DNA of 64,000 nt from Heterotrichella gracilis. Its lineage: Eukaryota; Sar; Xanthophyceae; Tribonematales; Xanthonemataceae. A model generated the notes under the pieces. It did no database searches and was not told the origin of the DNA. It was given only the letters and a program-made list of their open reading frames with translations. Every line of letters starts with the position of its first letter. Within the stretch, counting starts at the first letter, position 1. This document shows positions 57,834 to 64,000 of this stretch, piece after piece. Location of the stretch: assembly GCA_032358255.1 (NCBI GenBank), contig JAULBX010002556.1, positions 1 to 64,000 of the forward strand. Reading direction: 5' to 3'. The position numbers and the translations under genes are program-made.

Positions 57834-59168
57834 GGTTGGGACCCAACGGTGGTACAGGCTTGCCAACTATCGCCAGGAGAGGCCGATCATAGCCCCGAAG
57901 AGCTGTGTGCCTCACGGTTGGCTGATTGTGTCGAACAAGTTGTCTTCTGCAACCCCAGCTGCGAGTCCCAAAGTGACAGTTGCCCCAAAGGAGAGGGGCT
58001 CGTGATTGTGGATTAGTTGCAGCAACTGTAGGAAGCCAACCTTGCACTTAGGAAGCAACCTCACGTTCCAAAGTATTCTAGTTACGTTGTGGCGTGCACC
58101 ACTGTGCCAGTTCTATTCGCTATTCGCTGACAAACGCATGTCAAGCTGGCAGTGAAGCTGCTCTGACTGGACGCGGACTGGACTCGCCAGAGGGGCTCAA
58201 CAGGACCTGTCACGAGGTGGTTGATAGCACAATGCACGCGATCGCAAGCTACAGTAGGAACTAGAGGACAAAAACATATCGAAGGCATCCGTTCTGGTCA
58301 ACATTTTCCATGACAAAAAGTTGTGCCATCTTTTGGCCTCCAGGGATTTACAGCGTCCCAACGAATAAAAATAAAATAGATGGTAAATGTTTTTTCTTTT
58401 TTCGCCCACAACAGGTTTGTCATTCCACTGATTTCCATCCATTGATAGATTGGGCAGCACCAGGTTTTGCCACAGGTTACTGCTGTAGGTGCTGGGGACA
58501 ATCTCACTTTTTCTTCTGTTTGCACTTCCTGCCCGATTTGCGCAAACCTTGTCTCAAAACGGGGCTTAGCCTGGACCTGGCAGGCATAATCGGGAGCTGC
58601 AGGCTGCTGAGCAAGAGAGGTAGAAAGGCGACTACAAGCAATATGTAGTAAGGTGCATGGGCATAAAGGTTCACCGGCTCGCAGCGTTCCCATCACTGCA
58701 AGGACTTGCGAGATAAACCACATGTTACAAATCTATGTCCCAGTAACAAAAGCAGACCTTTCCATTTTGCAGCTGTATAGCACTGGCACTGCCGATGTTC
58801 ATACTTGAATATGCAGCGCCCGATTATACATAAACCAGCTTACCACGTGCTGCACAATGCAATGCTTCAAACCCCGTCCAGGTGCCAATCCAGTCCCCAC
58901 ACCTCCAATCCACGCTGCATGCCCTGCGCTGCTGCAGCACGCACTGTCCCCAGCAGTAACACCATACTTTTAGTGAACTTCTTTCCAAACACCTGCACCA
59001 CATCCCTGCCGCCGGCCAGGCTGATGACCTCCCCTACACCCTGCACCCCCCGCTGATGCACCCCCCTTGCTGGCGCTTGTGTTGACAGAAGGTACCGCTC
59101 CCGCCACCGCCCCCTTCGCATTTGCTGACTGTTGCCGCTGCCGGCACACGCCAAATGGCGCTGGGCGC
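57834..59168. other. Intergenic region between the pseudokinase and eIF3k genes
   Basis: Holds the pseudokinase promoter and the eIF3k 3' flank. A long minus-strand frame extends upstream of 57833 but has no ATG before the signal peptide. Another frame at 58867-59154 lies past the eIF3k stop in a different frame. Neither is supported as a gene. Confidence 0.6.
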
Positions 59169-62100
59169 TTACGATGCGCGTGCCGTTGCAGCGGCGATGA
59201 GGGGTGCAAGCTGCTCCAGCCTGCGCCGAGGGAGGGTGGGTGTCATTGCTCCTGGTGCGGGCTGGTGCAGGCTAAACCCTAAACCCTAAACTGACTGGAT
59301 TTCCTCCAGCACAAGGCCACGGCATGTGGCCATGTGGTGCCAAACAGCAACCTCTGGCTGGGAGATGCAAGCAGGCCATTTGGGGATGCAAACAGGTGAT
59401 TCTGGACGCAGGCATGTTTTGTCCCTACTGCCATCAGCGACGGTAGGCAAGGATGACGCCTTGGATGGTATGTCTAAAAACTAGGCATTTCATGATGCAG
59501 ACAGGCAATATTACAGGCAGTTCACCAGTGGGTCAACCAAGAATGAACCCAGCCCATTGACTTGCGCAAACCCTAAACCCCAAAACCCTAAACAGGCATA
59601 GTTCACTCACTTGACGCTCTCTGAGCTCACATGCTGCTGCGTGAAGGAGTTGGCGCCGCTGCAAGGGGGGGGGGGGTACGAGTTGGGACAGGCATAATAC
59701 ATACAGGAATTTGAGGGGAGACGTAACAGGGAAAACAGGCATGCAAGGCAGTCACTGGTTTGGTCGTTTGAGAGGGCAAGCAGGATGATCTTGGGAACTG
59801 CAAAACTGTAACAGCCAACATGCAGCATACTGAGTAATTTGGTGTTCTGCATGACAGTATTACAATGATGGACTGCAAGGCGCACGCCAATGTACTGGCA
59901 TACCAACTGCAGCAGTAGACATGCTTCACTGCCTAGACTGCTGGATCGCATGCCACCACTCCGATGCACACGCTTACTTCCTTGGGAAGCAGAGTTTCAG
60001 ATTTAGGGTGCACGTTTAGGGTTTAGGGTATAACACAAGCACAAGCTTACTTCTTTGGGAAGCAAAGGATTGGCCCCACGCCGCCCTCAACCACCTGCCA
60101 CCCAGCATCCGCTACCTTGGACTGGATCTGCGCAGCCAAGAAACAAAAATTATATACATCGCCATAAATTAAACAATACATAACAAAATTGCGCAGATCC
60201 AAGTTGGTGAATATTTCAAATTCATATTTTAAATCTGCGCAAAGCAACAATGTCGCCAAATAAACATCAGGGACTTGATTACAGTGTAAGGCATTCTCTA
60301 CACCCTATTCCCAACCTCCTTGCCCCAGGGACACATCAACAGGAATGGGCATTGCATGTAACGGATGTGTTACTAAAAAAGGCATTCCCTACACCCTACA
60401 CCCATTAATCCTTGCATTGCGTGCACCCTACATTCCTTGCAACCTAACCCACATACCAGCTTGTCAGCGTTGCCCCATCCGCCACGCTCATTGTGCTGGA
60501 CACCCCAAACCCTACACCCTACATCCCAAAATCCTACAGCACGCACCAGCTGGTCCAGTGTGGCCCCATCCAGCCGCACGCTCTGCGCAAACGTTTGCCT
60601 GGACACCTTCTGGTATGTGTTCTGGAGCGCACTGATGATGTACTCACGCACGCCGTCGTAGAAACCGGGCACTGCAGCAGCAACGCGGGATTTTGAATTA
60701 AATATTGGCAAATTCAAGGTACTGCAGCAGCACCGCGGGAGTCGAGAAACTGTGTGCTTAATATATTGACCATATATAAAACCATTCTGCGTGGCTTGTT
60801 CAACCCTGGCTGCCAATTTGGCTGCGCTGCTTGATGCGTGCAATCAGAAACAGGGACCAACAGGGAACGGCATGGCGGGGTGTGGGGCGTACCATCGTTC
60901 AGCACGTCGCGCGCGTATCCTGTGTGCTCCCAGAATGCAGGGAAGCGCCCCTCCTCCAGGTGCTTAGCCAGGCCAATGAGGTTGGCCAGGGGGAGCGCGC
61001 GGTCCTCCTGGGGAGGGAATCAGGAACGTTGGTGGTCGAGCGGTGTGGGATGTATGTTGATGGCATGTAATTTAGTGTAATAGAAACTGTGCACCCATTG
61101 TGCATGCATGGTGGGCGGGATATGAGCTTATGGCCGTGGTATCAAGCTGGGTGGGATCTGCTTGTGGAATGGGTTTCAGGGCCATGTATGTGGGGTTGTA
61201 TGGAGCATGCGTGTGGAATGGCCAGGGTGTGCTCTAGGAGACGTTCGGTCTTTCGGTTGTTGGCCACACCCACATGCCCACCCGCCCCTGTCCATGCCAT
61301 ACCATGCCAACCCATAGTCCATGTCCACACAATTTCACGTGAAATCCGCCGCTGCCACTGCTAGCATCCACCCCACACACGAAAAATCACAGCTGTTGCT
61401 GCTGAGGCCATTCACGCGCCATCCCCCAGAGATCCAATGCTGTCTCTGCCCCCGCCAAGTGCGCTCCGCCGCTGTGTAGGGTTTAGGGTTTGCTGGCGCT
61501 GTCCATGCCATAGCAGTAACTTGGCTGTGCTCCAACCATCGGAGGTTGCGCCAGCTGCTATCCAACCCACCGGATTCCTCGGGTCCGTAGTATGCAGGAC
61601 AGCCCAAGCGCGTCCCCACGCCTCCCCTATAAAGCACAACCCGCGCCACGCCAGCCGCCCTGAAACCCCAAACCCTGAACCCTACGCTGCGCCCTGCTCA
61701 CCTTTATCGACTCTGGAATGAGGTGCAGGCGCAGGGACAGGTCTCTCTCCTCGCCAGCTGTGTGCCTAAGCCCAAACCCTAAACCCTAAACCCCTGCGCA
61801 CCTTTATCGACTCTGGTATGAGGTGCAGGCACAGCGACAGATCCCTCTCCGGCAGCTGCATCATTGCCTTGACAAGCACTTGGGACACCACCGCCACGTT
61901 GGTGGTGCGTGGGTAGAAGCTGTAGTGCCGCAGGAGGGCCAGGTTGGCATCGAGGTTGTATGTCCGGGTTTGGACCTAGAGGAAGGGTGGGGGTCAGGGG
62001 TTTGATGCGGGTGTGGAGTTGGAGGACAGGGGTTTGGTGTATTGTGGAGCTTACAGGACATAAAGACACATTGATGGCTCAGAAAAACCATAGGCAACAC

Positions 62101-62509
62101 GCTGGGGTGGAGGTCAGGGATTTGAAATGGCGTGTGGACCCCAGGAGCTTTGTAGGTGTGGGGTGGGGTGAACGTCGTAGGGACCTGGTTTGGACTTGTG
62201 GATGGTGTACAGGTCAAAGGGTTCGATGTGGCTCCGTATGCAGAGGTGTTTTGAACGCCATGGTGGGACCAGTGGTAATGCATGCATAGGTGCAAACGTA
62301 CTTGCTCCTTCACATATTGCTCCAAGTCGGGTACTCTCTCTGGGTTATACCTGTATGACGGCAGTTAGAGTAGGTTGACACTAATCATCACCCGTGGATA
62401 GAATGTGCATGCACGTTGCCCAGTTCAAGATTCAGGCTATGCGATGGTGCAGTGCAGTCGACACCACCCCACAGGCCACGTACTTGTCTGCTCCTCTCAG
62501 GGCCAACAT
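59169..62509 (-). CDS. EIF3K: Eukaryotic translation initiation factor 3 subunit k (eIF3k)
   Basis: Eight exons: 62484-62509, 62302-62350, 61802-61975, 60893-61007, 60547-60671, 60051-60127, 59611-59658, 59169-59220 (TAA); phases close at 221 aa, matching the usual length of about 220. Order follows plant eIF3k: ADKYNPERVPDLEQYVKEQ, TYNLDANLALLRHYSFYP, SLCLHLIPESIK, HLEEGRFPAFWEHTGYARDV, VPGFYDGVREYIISALQNTY, LDGATLDQLIQSKVADAGW, ending LEQLAPLIAAATARAS. It is a PCI/WH-type subunit of the eIF3 complex acting on the 40S ribosome in the cytosol. The first coding exon is only 26 nt from the ATG; an upstream CTGCAG acceptor means more 5' sequence is possible. Extra copies of exon edges occur at 61700-61745, 60715-60735 and 59965-59995. 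Confidence 0.9.
59960..60075 (-). repeat. Duplicated donor edge of eIF3k exon 60051-60127
   Basis: CAAGCTTACTTCTTTGGGAA, then GCA.AG, at the true donor (60043-60068) is repeated at 59968-59993 as CACGCTTACTTCCTTGGGAA. A TTTAGGG tract lies between (60001-60030). Confidence 0.85.
61695..61850 (-). repeat. Duplicated donor edge of eIF3k exon 61802-61975
   Basis: CACCTTTATCGACTCTGG then ATGAGGTGCAGGC.CAG.GACAG occurs at 61700-61745 and at the true edge 61799-61845. CCCTAAACCCTAAACC lies between. The copy keeps the splice donor. Confidence 0.9.
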
Positions 62510-63797
62510 GGCTGCAGAAACGCTTCAGAAATACGCCTGTGGTGCCTTTAAGGGGGAGAGATCAGTCGATTGGATGTGTTCACCGAATGGCGATAGTGGC
62601 ATGCAAGGGATGAAACGGGCTCTACAAACCAGATGGGCTGTTGCAAGCTTGGTAGATTAACCGACAGTTTAGCTTTGCAAAGTGGTAACTTTGCACAGGT
62701 GCTCGCTTGTTCCTGTCCTTGCTAAGGTGGGTCGCCGCCAACATTTTGGAAGGCGGGAATATGCTACTGCATTGGTGACGGGGAGGGATATCCAAATGGC
62801 AGGCCTGGAAGAAAGAAAGAAAGAAAGAAAGGGAACGCACAGAGGCGTAGTTAGGGGGCCACTGGCTCGCACCAGGGCACCACACCAGCCAGAACTGCTG
62901 GTCAAGGTTAGGCCCTAAGGCCTAATTAGCCAATGCCCGCAGGCATGGCATGCAAAAGGGTTTGGCGTTTAGTGTACACAGCATAGGAACCTTGAATAGC
63001 AAGGAGTTGCAACGCGGGAATAAGGCTGGCAATCATGCGGGGGGCTAAGCCTATAGCAGTCAGGCCTGGAAAATGACAGGTATTTCCTGTCAAATAAAAA
63101 GCCACATAATACCACATGTTTCCCCCAGAACTTACCCGAGATGGCGAGATATTGTTACATGTGTTGTCAACCAAAGGTTGAGCCACAGCTACAGGGTGAA
63201 GACTGTGCACAACTGAGGTGTGTCTCCCGCGGCCTCAATGCAGCTGTGCTGCACTCTGGACTTGTCAAGGTATTATGTCTTTCTGTACACTGCATTGGTG
63301 GTCACCGTAGAAAAAAAGAAGTAGACAAAGCCCAGGTAGGAATCCTGGCACCATAGGCGGTAAAAGTGTAACTAGGACCCACCATTGCCTGACACTTGGA
63401 AAAACTTGCGGACGCTAAAAGGAAACCGGCAAAACCCTTGACAAGGGTACTTCACGTTGACGAGGGCCTCACCACCCTTTCCTCCAAGAAGACACCATCT
63501 TCTCGTCAAACCCCACTCCCCCTCTCACCCTCGTATACGCCTCTCAACAACCGTCCCAAGGCATTGGCCCCCGCACAAGTTATTTGGCACTGAAGCCCCC
63601 ACACCGCATCAGACCCGCGCGGTGCTGCACAGCCTGGCGCCTGGCTGAATACCCCACCCCCCTTCCACACCCCAGTACCAGCCAAAATAGCATCCTGCAG
63701 GATTGGCCCTGAACCACCAGCCGATGGTGCAATGTCAGGCAGACCAGAAACCCCCCACCCACCCCACCCCCCATCCCCCACCCCCCGCCCCCCACTG
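62510..63797. other. Intergenic region upstream of eIF3k
   Basis: Contains a (GAAA)n microsatellite at about 62808-62832 and one AACCCTTGACAAGGGT-type inverted heptamer unit near 63432. A C-rich tract lies at 63730-63795. No gene or RNA recognised. Confidence 0.55.
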
Positions 63798-64000
63798 CTA
63801 GCACGACGCGTCCACTGGGTTGTCCCTGAACCGCCCGTGGTGCGACATGAGGTAGTCAACCTTCTCGGTGGTGTTGTACTTCTTGGCGTCTTCCGGGAAT
63901 CTGCAGCACCAGAAGGTGGGCACCATGTCCATGCGCGCGTCAAAGCGCCGGGCCATGGAGGCGCACGTGAACTGGCGCAGCGCCTGCAGCAAGGGGCATG
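63798..64000 (-). CDS. C-terminal exon of an unrecognised gene (partial, runs out of the window)
   Basis: The minus-strand frame is open from the window edge to a TAG at 63798-63800 and reads LLQALRQFTCASMARRFDAR, MDMVPTFWCCRFPEDAKKYN and VDYLMSHHGRFRDNPVDASC. The composition (Trp, Cys, Met, charged residues) looks like real protein, but I do not recognise the family. Whether 64000 is inside the exon or near its acceptor cannot be seen. Confidence 0.55.
   Translation of the reverse strand, partial: CPLLQALRQFTCASMARRFDARMDMVPTFWCCRFPEDAKKYNTTEKVDYLMSHHGRFRDNPVDASC

Noticed and set aside
57106-58047. A 313-residue single-exon protein upstream of the receptor
   Set aside because: The frame starts with GTG and reads through a clear intron. 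In another frame an ATG signal peptide at 57833 joins the ectodomain exon in phase.
58867-59154. C-terminal extension of eIF3k or a separate 95-residue gene
   Set aside because: The eIF3k frame stops at the TAA at 59169-59171. This frame is offset and begins with TTG, not ATG.
1-64000. A real chromosome end, suggested by many telomere-like repeats
   Set aside because: Repeats are short, degenerate, in both orientations and embedded in introns of intact genes across the whole window.

Overview
The window is nuclear DNA of a green alga, most likely a chlorophycean (Volvocales or Haematococcus-like). The evidence is intron-dense genes with GT-AG boundaries, GC-rich codon use, plastid and thylakoid protein genes, polyproline-hinged extracellular proteins of the type found in algal cell walls, and plant-type telomere-like heptamers (TTTAGGG/CCCTAAA) scattered through introns and intergenic DNA. 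The species assignment is inference. The exon models below were joined by hand. For five genes the reading phase carries without a break across every junction listed; exceptions are stated.

Layout. 256-18998 (+): 3' part of a very large extracellular matrix protein gene, with at least 32 exons here, about 1,620 codons, repeated beta-rich modules separated by polyproline hinges, and a Cys-rich tail. 20415-24690 (-): a protein-kinase-like gene with an unrecognised N-terminal region. 25305-33022 (-): a plastid-type ABC1/UbiB atypical kinase of about 990 residues. 35244-38002 (+): a DEG1/DEG8-type thylakoid serine protease with a PDZ domain, divergent from the ABC1 kinase. 38979-41719 (-): a type II membrane GT8 glycosyltransferase. 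44065-47514 (-): a complete methionine gamma-lyase, 418 aa. 48889-50220 (-): a cyclin-box protein whose exon has a decayed tandem copy. 52630-57833 (-): a complete 618-aa receptor-like pseudokinase. 59169-62509 (-): eIF3 subunit k, 221 aa. 63798-64000 (-): the last exon of an unrecognised gene.

Two observations stand out. First, almost every gene carries extra partial copies of its own exon edges (the last or first 20-100 bp of an exon together with its splice site) in the neighbouring intron or 3' flank. The copies are head-to-tail, usually 60-120 bp apart, often two to four deep, and commonly interleaved with TTTAGGG/CCCTAAA heptamers. This happens at more than 30 exon borders in eight genes and looks like an ongoing process. 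Second, the ectodomain of the receptor-like pseudokinase appears to use the same Cys-Pro...Gly-Phe-Gln module as the matrix protein about 40 kb away, so the two may act in one extracellular system.

Intergenic stretches hold no recognisable genes. They contain small inverted repeats, an AT-rich element found on both sides of the protease gene, and a dispersed repeat of about 90 bp. I found no tRNA, rRNA, CRISPR array or complete transposon.
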